From: Microvirga lotononidis
Lineage (GTDB): Bacteria; Pseudomonadota; Alphaproteobacteria; Rhizobiales; Beijerinckiaceae
DNA: 64,000 nt
NCBI RefSeq assembly: GCF_034627025.1
Contig: NZ_CP141050.1
Location: 1 to 64,000 of the forward strand
Direction of reading: 5' to 3'
The translations under genes and the position numbers were made by a program. Positions 29,149-37,624 of the stretch are shown here, in pieces; position 1 is the first letter of the stretch, and each line of letters begins with the position of its first letter. The notes beneath the pieces were generated by a model that saw only the letters and a list, made by a program, of their open reading frames with translations, did not search any database and had not been told where the DNA came from.

Positions 29149-29757
29149 ATGACGCTCCCGGATACCACCTCAGACGTCACGGAAGGCCCCCCGATGAGAC
29201 CTCCCAGTTGGGTTCGCCCTATGCTCGGTGCCGTCATGATCCTGGCGGGAGTTACCGTCCTGGCCGACGTCGCGTTTGCCTCCCTCGTCAGTTCGGCCTT
29301 CCTCGGGGCGGCTGCCATTGCCGTCGGCACCTTCGAGATCGTCCACGCCGTGTGGACGAGGGGCTGGGGCGTCCTGACGTGGCAGATCCTGCTCGGCCTC
29401 CTGTACGTGGCTGTCGGCATGGTTCTCCTCGGCGGGCCCGGTGCAGGTGAGATAGTCGCGGCGCCTGGTGTTGCACGGTCCGTCCGTTCGGGCGAACTGC
29501 TGCTCACCTATGGGCTCGGCCTGCTGCTCCTGCTGTCGGGCGTCGTCAGGATCATCCTCGGATGGAGACGCTGGCCGGAGAGCGGCTGGGTGATGCTGGT
29601 GTCAGGCGCCTTCGGTATCGTGGCAGGTCTCATCGCCCTGGCCGAGTTCCCGAAGACAGGGCTCTGGGTCTTCGGGCTGCTGCTCGGGATCGATCTCATC
29701 GGGCACGGTGGCGCATGGCTCGGTTATGCCTTTCCTCGGAAGGCTGGGGCGGCGTAG
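29149..29757 (+). CDS. HdeD-family membrane protein
   Basis: About 202 residues with six hydrophobic segments arranged in pairs (for example PMLGAVMILAGVTVLADVAFA, LTWQILLGLLYVAVGMVLLGG, SGWVMLVSGAFGIVAGLIALAEFP). This is the HdeD (acid-resistance membrane protein) pattern. The start at 29149 has GAGGAGGA upstream; a longer in-frame start at 29080 would overlap the RND permease stop. It probably belongs to the RND operon. Role in acid stress is by family analogy only. Confidence 0.85.
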   Translation: MTLPDTTSDVTEGPPMRPPSWVRPMLGAVMILAGVTVLADVAFASLVSSAFLGAAAIAVGTFEIVHAVWTRGWGVLTWQILLGLLYVAVGMVLLGGPGAGEIVAAPGVARSVRSGELLLTYGLGLLLLLSGVVRIILGWRRWPESGWVMLVSGAFGIVAGLIALAEFPKTGLWVFGLLLGIDLIGHGGAWLGYAFPRKAGAA

Positions 29758-29913
29758 TGCCGGACGCGGCGGGGCATGATCCGATGGCCCAAGGGTTCAG
29801 GTGCGGGAGAGTGGGCGGGCGCGGACCGCCCGGAGGGAGGATCGACATGCGAGGGACCGGCTTTCGTGAGGATCCAGTACTGAACGCCAGCATCGGTCCT
29901 TGCCCATTCTCGC

Positions 29914-30411
29914 CTACCGCAGCGAGGCCGTGAGCTCGCGCACGAACCGGGCCTGCTTGAATTCAACGAAGGTCAGGGCCATGAACTGCCCGCGTGCTCC
30001 AACCTTCGACAGCTCGTTCTTGGCGCCGAGCCGGAACTTGGCCCGGCTCATCGTTGCGCTTCCCCTGTTCCGCCACCGGGTCCAGATGCGCTCGCGTGCC
30101 GCCGCGTATTGCGCCATCCGGCCATGGCGTTGCGCCAGGGGGAGGAGGCCGAGGCTCAACCCGTCGAACTCCTTTCGCGTGAGCCGGCCGTCCCTGGCAG
30201 TGTCCATCGCGGCGAAGACGTTGGCCACATAGCGGTTGAGCTCGACGGCCTCGATGCGGCCGTTTCCGTTGCGGTCTATGATCCCGAAGACCGCCCACAT
30301 CGCCTGGTCGATCTCCCCGGCCGGCACGGCGGCCTGAACGTGCAGCGGCGCAAGGCCGATCGCGGCAAGGGTCAGGCTAGAGGAGATCATCCACTTCAAA
30401 CATGTCATCAT
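29914..30411 (-). CDS. Secreted EF-hand protein 1
   Basis: 165 residues with an N-terminal signal peptide ending about VQA. Two EF-hand loops are present: DRNGNGRIEAVE (about 46-57) and DTARDGRLTRKE (about 70-81). Both have Asp at position 1 and Glu at 12, and the invariant Gly at 6, so Ca2+ binding is plausible. The C-terminal half contains RERIWTRWRN and VEFKQARFVRELTASLR. The same pattern appears in the neighbouring EF-hand protein, so the two are paralogues. Periplasmic location is inferred. Partner is unknown. Confidence 0.82.
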   Translation of the reverse strand: MMTCLKWMISSSLTLAAIGLAPLHVQAAVPAGEIDQAMWAVFGIIDRNGNGRIEAVELNRYVANVFAAMDTARDGRLTRKEFDGLSLGLLPLAQRHGRMAQYAAARERIWTRWRNRGSATMSRAKFRLGAKNELSKVGARGQFMALTFVEFKQARFVRELTASLR

Positions 30412-30463
30412 CGCTGTCTCCCACGGACGAATGGGTTGTCGCGGTTTGTCCGGAGACGCGGCA

Positions 30464-30949
30464 TCACCTGAAAGCCGTCGCGAGATCCTGAACGAAGGGC
30501 GCCTGCTGGAATTCCGCGTAGCTCACGCCGGAGTGTCCGCGGGAGACGCGCAGGAGGTCGCCGCGCAGGTGCTGGCGAAAGGCGGCCCTGGTCACCTCCC
30601 TCGGCCGCGGATGGCGCCACCGCTGCCAGATGCGTTCACGGGCATCGGCGTACAGCTTCTGCCGGTCATGACGCTCCGCCAGGGCGCCCAGTCCGAAATC
30701 GAACTGTTGGAACTCGGTGTAGGTGAGCCTTAGGTTGCCGTCGGCATCCAACGTGGCGAAGGTTGCGTCGGCGAAGCGCCTCGTTTCGGCTCCATCGATC
30801 AGGCCGTCGCCGTTCCTATCTATGCTGTCGAACAGCGCCCGCAGCGCCCGTTCGAAGTCAGAGGCCCGATCCCCCTGCGCCGCAACCGTCTGGGTCGCCA
30901 TGGCGGCGACCACAATTGCTGTGACGACGATGGCGGCGGCTTTCCTCAT
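30464..30949 (-). CDS. Secreted EF-hand protein 2, tandem paralogue
   Basis: 161 residues. The signal peptide ends near VAAQ. EF-hand loop 1 (DRNGDGLIDGAE, 44-55) is canonical. Loop 2 (DADGNLRLTYTE, 68-79) has Leu at position 6, where Gly is normal, and may bind Ca2+ weakly. The C-terminus (RERIWQRWRHP, YAEFQQAPFVQDLATAFR) parallels the protein encoded 52 bases downstream, so a local gene duplication is likely. GGGAGGG precedes the ATG. The two probably form an operon. Confidence 0.82.
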   Translation of the reverse strand: MRKAAAIVVTAIVVAAMATQTVAAQGDRASDFERALRALFDSIDRNGDGLIDGAETRRFADATFATLDADGNLRLTYTEFQQFDFGLGALAERHDRQKLYADARERIWQRWRHPRPREVTRAAFRQHLRGDLLRVSRGHSGVSYAEFQQAPFVQDLATAFR

Positions 30950-30967
30950 CGGACCCTCCCTGGCCTT

Positions 30968-30994
30968 GCCCTCGGCCGGGACACGGCCGAGGGC
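30968..30994. terminator. Eleven-base-pair GC-rich hairpin
   Basis: The arms at 30968-30978 (GCCCTCGGCCG) and 30984-30994 are exact reverse complements with a five-base loop. The hairpin separates the 36-residue membrane protein gene from the EF-hand pair on the same strand. There is no T-run, so if it acts as a terminator it is non-canonical. Confidence 0.5.
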
Positions 30995-31036
30995 TCACGA
31001 AATGCCGTTGGCCCCACTGGAAGCCGCCCCGGGCCC

Positions 31037-31147
31037 TCAAAACGTCGCGCCGACTGCGAGCGCGGCAACTATCAGGACCGTGACGCCGAGCAGGATCCAG
31101 CGCAAGGCGAACAGCCGCGGCGGCAAGCGGTTCCGACGGAAGCGCAT
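31037..31147 (-). CDS. 36-residue single-helix membrane microprotein
   Basis: A very short frame with a strong AAAGGAG ribosome binding site six bases before the ATG. The product begins MRFRRNRLPPRLFALRW, a positively charged stretch. One hydrophobic helix follows (ILLGVTVLIVAALAVGATF) and then the stop. The charge pattern predicts an N-in orientation. It sits between secreted EF-hand and YXWGXW-type genes on the same strand. No family is known to me; the good start signal is the main support. Confidence 0.5.
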   Translation of the reverse strand: MRFRRNRLPPRLFALRWILLGVTVLIVAALAVGATF

Positions 31148-31216
31148 GGCAGGCTCCTTTACCGTTCACGCCTCGGGGATCCCGCCCAGACGGTCGCTGA
31201 CGGCGTCAGTGACCGT

Positions 31217-31492
31217 CTACCGACGGCCCCTGCGGCGAACCCAATGGCCCGACACCCAGACCCAGCGGCCGCGGCGGGCGCTCCAGATCCAGCGGCCCGG
31301 CACCCAGACAAAGCCAGGGCGGGGCCTCGGCCGTCGCTCCCGCCGGCGTGGCGGCGGTCGGCCGCGCCTTGGCTGTTCAGGACGACGGTCGGGCCGCGGC
31401 TGGGCTTCCGCATCGGTCGTTGCGATCGTGCCGAGCGGGATGGCCACCACCGCGCCGAGCAATCCGGTCAGAAGGGAACGTCGGGACAGCAT
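31217..31492 (-). CDS. Secreted YXWGXW/WXXGXW-repeat protein
   Basis: About 91 residues. A signal peptide (MLSRRSLLTGLLGAVVAIPLG, twin-Arg-like RR at 4-5) is followed by a Pro/Arg-rich linker and two copies of a tryptophan repeat (VWVPGRWIWSARRGRW and VWVSGHWVRRRGRR). This repeat is typical of small exported proteins of Proteobacteria. GGAGAT lies upstream of the chosen ATG. Function is unknown. Confidence 0.7.
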   Translation of the reverse strand: MLSRRSLLTGLLGAVVAIPLGTIATTDAEAQPRPDRRPEQPRRGRPPPRRRERRPRPRPGFVWVPGRWIWSARRGRWVWVSGHWVRRRGRR

Positions 31493-31523
31493 GGCGATCT
31501 CCTTTCCCGGGTGGTTTGCCGTA

Positions 31524-32093
31524 TCAGGTCGGCTGTGCCGCCACGGCGCTCGCGGCCTCGACGCCCTCACTCGGGCTCGGCGGATGAGCCTTCGAGAGCG
31601 CCGCCTGGAGCTTGGCTTCCTGCTCCGGCGACAGCGAGGACCGGATCACGTGTCCCTTGAACCCCGACAGCTCGGCGAGAACCTTCTCGGGCTGCGATTT
31701 GCGGATCAGCAGGAACAGGGCCGAGGTGTCGGGCTTCAGGGTGTCGCCGATCGACTTGATGAAGTCGTCGTTGATGCCGTAATCCATCATGCCCCCCGAC
31801 AGGGCGCCCGAGCCGGCCCCGACGGCGCCGCCGATGGCCAAACCCGCGAGCGGGTTGAGGAACAGCAGGCCTATCAGGCTGCCCCACATAGCTCCGCGCA
31901 GGCCACCCCCGGCGGCGCCGAGGCTCACTAGGTTGACGCTCTGCTTGATCCGGATCACGCCGCCCGTGTCGCGGATGGCGACGACCGCGTCCTCGAGGTC
32001 GATCAGGTATTCCTTCTTCATGCGGATCAGTTCCGTCAGGACCCGGTCCGCGTCCTGCGGGTTGTCGAACCCGACGACCACCAGCTCAGACAT
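31524..32093 (-). CDS. DUF1269 family protein with glycine-zipper segment
   Basis: About 189 residues. The N-terminal ferredoxin-like half (MSELVVVGFDNPQDADRVLTEL...EDAVVAIRDTGGVIRIKQ) matches DUF1269. A hydrophobic glycine-rich region follows (LGAAGGGLRGAMWGSLIGLLFLNPLAGLAIGG), then a second alpha/beta part (KPDTSALFLLIRKSQPEKVLAELSGFKG). The start at 32093 has GGAGAG upstream; longer frames lack this. The family is stress-linked and of unknown biochemical role. A GGG-N5-CCC site lies about 80 bases upstream. Confidence 0.85.
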   Translation of the reverse strand: MSELVVVGFDNPQDADRVLTELIRMKKEYLIDLEDAVVAIRDTGGVIRIKQSVNLVSLGAAGGGLRGAMWGSLIGLLFLNPLAGLAIGGAVGAGSGALSGGMMDYGINDDFIKSIGDTLKPDTSALFLLIRKSQPEKVLAELSGFKGHVIRSSLSPEQEAKLQAALSKAHPPSPSEGVEAASAVAAQPT

Positions 32094-32443
32094 GGCTCTC
32101 CTCCTCGCACGGCGACCCAAGGCGGGCCGCAACAAGCCGGAAGAGTACCGGATCCGCGCGACGAGGGTATCGGGTCTTACCCCGAACAGAGGCCAGGAAC
32201 GGCCTGAGTCTGCATGCCAAAAACCAATCCCCGGTAGGTGGCAGCCAGGGCGTCTCAGGAGGGGGCAAGCTTGGGCAACCCGGGCGCCGATTTGAGCCTC
32301 CCGGGAGGCCCGCCGCCGGAGGACCAGCACCTCGCCCAGGGCGGCTCGGTATTCTTTCCGCGCTTTCTCGGTATTCGACCTGAGCAACGGCACCCAGAGC
32401 GGCCGCGTTAGTTCCGGGAGCAACCGGAAACAGAGAGACTGCC
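32094..32443. other. Divergent intergenic region
   Basis: 350 bases between the leftward DUF1269 gene and the rightward secreted protein gene. They contain the motif copy at 32170. No supported gene was found. Confidence 0.5.
32170..32186 (+). promoter_or_regulatory. GGG-N5-CCC motif, copy 7
   Basis: Reads TCGGGTCTTACCCCGAA, a clean copy with matching TCGGG and CCCCGA flanks. It lies about 77 bases upstream of the DUF1269 start, a usual distance for an activator or repressor site. Confidence 0.42.
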
Positions 32444-32917
32444 ATGCGCGGTCTGATCGTCCTGCTCGCGTCCGCCCTCCTGCTCGTCACCCTCATGGCC
32501 GGGGAAGCGTTTGCCCAGCAGTGGCCGGCTTCCCCAGGCATCCACGGCGGCAGCTTCAGGCCGGCGGTTCGCTCCGGCTGGCAGTTCCGCCCGGTTCGTA
32601 CGCGTCCCGTCCGCTGGGAGAGGGACCGCCGTTGGGCGGGGCCGGTATGGCGGGGCATTGGGTCTATTCCTGCTGGTGGGATGGCCGGCGGTGGAGACAT
32701 GCACGCGACTATTCCCGGAACTGCGGACGGGTCCGCCTATTGGGGCCGGCCCATCTACTATCGACGCCCCAACCCGTGGGGCTGGGGGCTGGCCGGGCTA
32801 GCGACGGGTGTTGCCATCGGTGCGGCGGCTGCGCAGCCGCCGCACCCGTCTTCGCGACTCCGATCCGATCGACGACCAGTGGATCCTGTGCGACCCCGGT
32901 GCAGACATGCGTCCTGA
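32444..32917 (+). pseudogene. Small secreted protein, probably frameshifted
   Basis: The frame opens with a clear signal peptide (MRGLIVLLASALLLVTLMAGEAFAQ). Meaningful-looking segments are then split between frames: HWVYSCWWDGRRWRHARDYS in a second frame near 32650-32715, YWGRPIYYRRPNPWGWGLAG back in the first, and CATPVQTCVLINSAPIGTGCS in the second again near 32890-32950. The combined order resembles a Cys-rich exported protein. At least two indels are needed to join it. As written the product would be scrambled. Confidence 0.4.
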
Positions 32918-33006
32918 TCAACTCCGCTCCCATCGGCACGGGATGCTCCCGCCCCCGGGAGCGCGGCAGGGCAAGATCGGTTTTCGGCTCATTGAGGGAA
33001 TGCATC

Positions 33007-33213
33007 ATGATCACACAGGCATCCGGGAATTCCATCCTCCTGTTCAAGAAGGTCGCGGGACTCATCCTCATCATCTGCGGTGTTGTGCTGGCCGCACTGT
33101 CCTTCGAGGACGGCTCGATGGGGCGGGCGATGCTCGGGGTTCTCATTGCTGCGGCCGGCATCATGCTGATGGTGCTGAAGATCGCACGGCGCAATGCGAG
33201 CGGCCCGCTCTGA
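33007..33213 (+). CDS. Small two-helix membrane protein
   Basis: 68 residues with two hydrophobic segments (about 11-30 VAGLILIICGVVLAALSF, and 40-58 MLGVLIAAAGIMLMVLKI). GAGGGA lies upstream of the ATG. It resembles DUF3185-like small membrane proteins, an impression not tested. It stands downstream of the broken secreted protein gene on the same strand. Confidence 0.6.
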   Translation: MITQASGNSILLFKKVAGLILIICGVVLAALSFEDGSMGRAMLGVLIAAAGIMLMVLKIARRNASGPL

Positions 33214-33691
33214 CCGGGGACGATTGATCGGTACAGTGCAATCATGCCGCCACGTCCTGGGACAAGAACTTGCTGCGACGGTGCACCACGTGCTTCGGAG
33301 CAACTGAGCGCATCCGCTGCACCTACGCGGAAAGGGCCGGGCACGATGCCCGGCGGGCAAGCAGGTGGGGGAGGGGCATGGGAATCCTGCGGTCGTCACG
33401 TCGCAACTCCTTGGGACAGCCGTCCGGCGGGTGCCGGACCGGTTGGCCCGGGACCGGCCCGGCGCTGCATTCCAGGTTCGGGTAGGATTCGCCCGGCCCG
33501 AAATCAGGGTTATGCCCGATTGCGCCGAGCCCACCGATACGTAAGTTTCGATACGCAGCCCGTTCCCGCTCCCGATGATACCTCCTACGAGGCTGCCACC
33601 TGAGCCGTTTCGCGACGGCTTCTCTTTTCCCGATGGCAGATTGCCGGGAATGCGGGGCACGGCGGCTGACGCGACTTGATGAGGACGCGAC
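33214..33691. other. Intergenic, 478 bases, one motif copy
   Basis: No credible gene on either strand. It contains a GGG-N5-CCC motif at 33505-33519, about 170 bases upstream of the next gene. Confidence 0.5.
33505..33519 (+). promoter_or_regulatory. GGG-N5-CCC motif, copy 8
   Basis: Reads CAGGGTTATGCCCGA. The core fits, but the right flank is CCCGA rather than CCCYGA. It is upstream of the 70-residue acidic protein gene. Confidence 0.28.
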
Positions 33692-33904
33692 ATGGCACGC
33701 AACCCACGCGAGCCGACGGCCGAGGAGCGGCGCGAGGAACTGGATCGGGATCTGGACGAGGAACTCGAGGACACGTTCCCGGCCAGCGACCCGCTGAAGG
33801 TCACCCGGGGTCCGCCGAAGAGCCGGATCACTGGTGATGTCAGGCATGAGCCTGGGCACCGGCGCCCCGGGGAATTCCGCAAGAGGCTTCGCGACCACCA
33901 ATGA
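33692..33904 (+). CDS. Small acidic protein with FPASDP motif
   Basis: 70 residues starting MARNPREPTAEERREELDRD. The sequence ELEDTFPASDPLKVTR is a motif I know from short conserved proteins of Methylobacterium and related genera. It is highly charged, soluble and probably largely unstructured. No function is known. The short TGAGGACGC stretch upstream is a weak ribosome binding site. Confidence 0.65.
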   Translation: MARNPREPTAEERREELDRDLDEELEDTFPASDPLKVTRGPPKSRITGDVRHEPGHRRPGEFRKRLRDHQ

Positions 33905-34007
33905 GCGACCGAGAATCAGAGGGTACTTCAACATCTGTTCCTGTCTTTCCCGGTCCTTCGCCTGCGCATCAGCCATCGGCGCCGCGGCATTGGTTCCCCA
34001 GAGCCCG

Positions 34008-35778
34008 ATGGATGAGGGGAAAGTCCCCGGCGGCCGTTCCATGAAGGACGGGCGGATTGGTCCGGGGAGCGTCGAAGGGGTGTCCGGGACGTCCGGCGTG
34101 ACCCGTCTCGACGCCTTGCGACCCCTCCTGCCAGCCGAGGAGGAGGTCCTGTCCCGGCTCCTCAGCGGCAGCCTCGATCGCCTCGGCGACGGCACGCCGC
34201 CGACCTCGGACGATGCGGCACGGGCCATTCGGGCGCCGTTCCTGCGCTTCCTCATCCTCGGAGGCGACGAGGGGCACCGGCCGCACGAGAAGGGCGTCAG
34301 GCTCAGCGGCGCATGGATCCAGGGCATTCTCGACCTCGAGGCATGCCGGGTGCCTCGCGACATTGGGCTGAAGGACTGCCGCTTCGACGCCGTACCGGTG
34401 TTCACGTCTGCCGTCATCGACCGTGCGTTTCTCGACGGTTCGTCACTGCCTGGCCTTCAGGCGGAGCGGCTCGACGTACGCGGTGGGCTGTACCTGCGCG
34501 GAGTCCGCGTCGACGGCGAGATCCGCCTGACCGACGCAGGGCTGGGCGGCAATCTCGTGTGCGATGGCGCCGTCATCAAGTCGCTCGGGAGCTTTGCCCT
34601 CAATGCCGAGGGCATTGAGGTGCGCAATGTCCTTGCCCGCGGCACGGATGTTCGTGGCGGCATCAATTTGCGGGGCGCGCGGCTCGTGGCCGACTTCGAT
34701 GGTACCGGGGCCAAAGTCTTCCAACCGGACGACGTTGCCATCGCGGCCGAGGCGATCGACGTCGGCGGCAGCGTTCTGCTGCGCTCCGCCACTGTGGATG
34801 GCGAGGTGCGCTTGCTGGGAGCCAGCATCGCGGGGGACTTGAACTGTACGTCCATGGGGATCGCCAACCCCAGCGATGATGCCTTGCAACTCAGCCGTGC
34901 CGAAATCGGGGGCATTCTTCCTGCGGCAGGACGCCAGGATCGACGGAGCGCTTGACCTGACGGGTGCGTCCGTCGGGACGATGCATGACGAGGCGCTGTG
35001 CTGGCCCCGGAAGGGCGACCTCCGGTTGAACCGGTGCCGCTATGGGGCCTTCATCGGCGCGCCGGTGGACGCCGAAAGCCGTCTCGACTGGCTGTCGCGG
35101 CAGGTGCCGGAACGCTGGGGCGAGGACTTCTGGCCGCAACCCTACGAGCAACTCGCGTCGGTCCTGCGCGAGATGGGGCATGACGAGGATGCCAATGCGG
35201 TCCTGATCGAGAAGGAGCGGCAACAGCGGCATGCGCGCCGCAAGCGTGCGCGCAATCGCCTCTGGCGTGCGGCCCTCGCGGCCAAGGACGGCCTTCTCGC
35301 GATCACGGTCGTCTATGGACGCCAGCCCCTGCTCGCATTGGCCTGGCTTGCGGTCTTCTGGGCCCTCGGCGTCGGTGTTTTCGGCTATGCCGAGCGGCAG
35401 GGTGCCTTCAAGCCGAACAGCCCGGTCGTCCTGCGCTCGCGCGAGTGGACGCTGTGCGGAGTGGGTCGATCCGATCAGCGCCTCCTCGCCGCGCGCCAGG
35501 AGGTCGCGAGCGGACTCGCCGATCAGGGCGAGACCCAGCTTGCGTGCTTCCGGCGCCAATGGGAGGCGTCGAGCTATCCTCGGTTCAACGCTTGGATCTA
35601 CTCGCTCGACGTGCTGCTGCCCGTGCTCGAGATGGACCAGAAGACGTACTGGCGGCCGGATCCGCTGAAGCCTTCAGGGGAGGCTGCACTGCATTACCAT
35701 CACTTCCAGTCCCTCGTGGGATGGGTGTTGAGCCTGCTGGCCCTTGCGGGGTTCTCCGGGCTCGTTAAACCGCGCTGA
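34008..35778 (+). pseudogene. Repeat-rich (beta-solenoid-like) protein with C-terminal membrane helices, frameshifted
   Basis: The first frame (to about 34910) encodes about 300 residues with many repeats of about 20 residues built on G-x-h-x-L-x-x-A (GGLYLRGVRVDGEIRLTDAG, GSVLLRSATVDGEVRLLGAS), suggesting a beta-solenoid like pentapeptide-repeat proteins. The second frame (about 34914-35778) continues the repeats (DARIDGALDLTGASVG), then a linker and two membrane helices (LLALAWLAVFWALGVGVFGY and VGWVLSLLALAGFSGLV). The break is a run of five G at 34908-34912; four would restore EIGAFFLRQ. A full protein would be about 590 residues. Start uncertain (34008 or 34041). Confidence 0.75.
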
Positions 35779-35798
35779 TCTGCCGGGTTCCGCTGCCG

Positions 35799-36146
35799 TC
35801 AGTGAGGGCGATGACCCGGATCTAGCTGCCGCATCAGCTCCCGCTCGGTGGCCAGCGCCACCCGCAGGCCGGCACAGCGTTCCCTGGCCGCGGCCAGCCG
35901 CGCCGCGGCCTCTTCGTACCGGGCCAATGCAGCCTCCTCCTCGCGGAAGAGATCCTCGATCGGACGGAACGAGCCCTCGCGGAAGGCATCGTCGAGCACC
36001 CGGTCGAGCCTCTCGCGCACGCCCGTCAGGATCTCCCGGGCTTGCGTGCAGCGGCACCGGGCCCTGTCGAGATCCGCCGCCGCCTCGGCCACCAGGCCCA
36101 GGGTGACAAGGGTCTTGGAGTTCCCGTCGACATCGGGCCATCGCAT
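35799..36146 (-). CDS. Coiled-coil hypothetical protein
   Basis: About 115 residues, almost wholly helical and heptad-like (VRERLDRVLDDAFREGSFRPIEDLFREEEAALARYEEAAARLAAARE). No signal peptide or membrane segment. The ATG at 36146 has GGGGAGG at a good distance; an ATG six bases earlier lies against it. I do not recognise the family. Confidence 0.6.
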   Translation of the reverse strand: MRWPDVDGNSKTLVTLGLVAEAAADLDRARCRCTQAREILTGVRERLDRVLDDAFREGSFRPIEDLFREEEAALARYEEAAARLAAARERCAGLRVALATERELMRQLDPGHRPH

Positions 36147-36497
36147 GTCCATCCTCCCCTTCGGACGGTACGCTCGCGCCATTCTCCCGCATCGCAACCG
36201 CACGGACTATCGGGTGATGCCCTGACTGTGTGTCCGGGTATCCCCGACGCGCCGCGAAAAAAGGCCATGGGGCGCATCCTCGCGATGTGGGTTGTCCGGC
36301 GGTCCCGTTGATGCGGGCGGCCCGGACGGGCTGCAACCCAGCCGAAACCACGAGCCGCGATGGCCTTCAGACAGAAAGAATGTCTCCAGCAGAAGGCGTC
36401 TCAATCATCCTTCCCGAGCCGGTCGCGGGCGTGGCGCCCGTGCCCGGCGGCACGAAACGGGAAGGCTGCCTTCACGCATGGCGTCCGATTGGCTGCG
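36147..36497. other. Intergenic, nothing identified
   Basis: About 350 bases between the coiled-coil gene and the degenerate dehydrogenase. A loose relative of the GGG-N5-CCC motif occurs near 36238 (CGGGTATCCCCGA), too irregular to list as a site. Confidence 0.45.
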
Positions 36498-37442
36498 TCA
36501 GTCCAACACCACGTTCCCGGGCTGGCCTGCCGCAGAGGACTCGATATCGGAGATGGTCGTGTCGATGATCCGCCGCACGGCCTCGTTCGTGTTGTAGGCA
36601 TTGTGAGGCGTCACGAGCACGTTCGGAAACCGGAGGAGCACTTGACTGGCCACGAGGGCACGCAAGTCATGCTGGCCTTCCGTGCCCTCGGCGAAGAGGC
36701 GGGCCTCGTCCCCGACCAGGGTCTCGTCCGGCAGCACGTCGAGGCCGGCTCCTGCGAGCTTCCCCTCGACAAGGGCGGACGAGGGCCGGAGCGTCGACGA
36801 TCTCGCCGCGGGCGGTGTTGATTAGGACGGTACCTTTCCTCATCAGACCGAACTCCCGGTCCGAGAGGAGGCCGGTCGTCTACGGGGTTGCGGGCACGTG
36901 CAGTGTCACCACGTCCGCCTGCCGCAGGACCGCATCGAACGCCTCGTACCGGAATCCGAGCGCCTGCGCGGCCCCGGGATCGCACAGCGACCGATGCGGC
37001 CCGTCCCGATCACCCCGAGGGTCTTGCCCGAGAGTTCGAAGCCCCGCAGCCCGGCCTGCGAGAAGTCTCCGCGTCGGGTGCGGTCGACGGCAGCGGGCAG
37101 GTGGCGACCGATGGACAGCAGAAGGGCGAAGGCATGCTCGGCCACCGTCACGTCGCCGTAGCCCGGTACGTTGCAGACGACGATCCCGTTCCTGCGGCAG
37201 AATTCCCGATCGACAGGATCGAAGCCGGTAGAGCGTGTGGCCACCATCCTCAGCCTTGGAAACCGCCAGAGCATGTCGGCGCCGAGGTCCAATCCAGTGC
37301 GGGTCGAGACGATCTCCGCATCGGCCTGCGCGAACGTACGCGCACTCAGGGGATCGGGAACGGCCGTCACGTCGTAGTCCGGTCCCAGGTCCGCATAGGC
37401 TTGGCGCTCCCACTCCGCTTCCTCGAAGATCGCCACCTTCAT
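36498..37442 (-). pseudogene. D-2-hydroxyacid dehydrogenase, degenerate
   Basis: Reads from 37442 as MKVAIFEEAEWERQAYADLG through the Rossmann signature LSGKTLGVIGTGRIG. A frameshift near 36985 moves to the frame of FRYEAFDAVLRQADVVTLHVP. A TAG follows at about 36877, where Lys is expected (ATP-stop-TTGLLSDREFGLM). Near 36786 another frameshift leads to LVEGKLAGAGLDVLPDETLV and the C-terminal VLVTPHNAYNT. The order matches an intact D-lactate or phosphoglycerate dehydrogenase-like protein of about 315-330 residues. Two frame breaks and one stop make sequencing error unlikely. Confidence 0.85.
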
Positions 37443-37624
37443 CGCCGCTCTCCACCGAAATCATTCAGGTCAGCCGCCGGCCGGGTTCGGGGACCGGGCA
37501 CACACGCACTCCAGCCGAGGAAGGCGAGACAGACCAGGAGGCCCCCAGTGGAACGGCCAGGATGGTTCATCACCGTGAGCGGCAGCCGACAGCGCCCGTC
37601 CGCGCACAGAGGTCAATGCACGTG

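Noticed and set aside
36238..36250. Another GGG-N5-CCC motif (CGGGTATCCCCGA)
   Set aside because: Spacer is too short or the left half is wrong, depending on alignment; not listed as a site.
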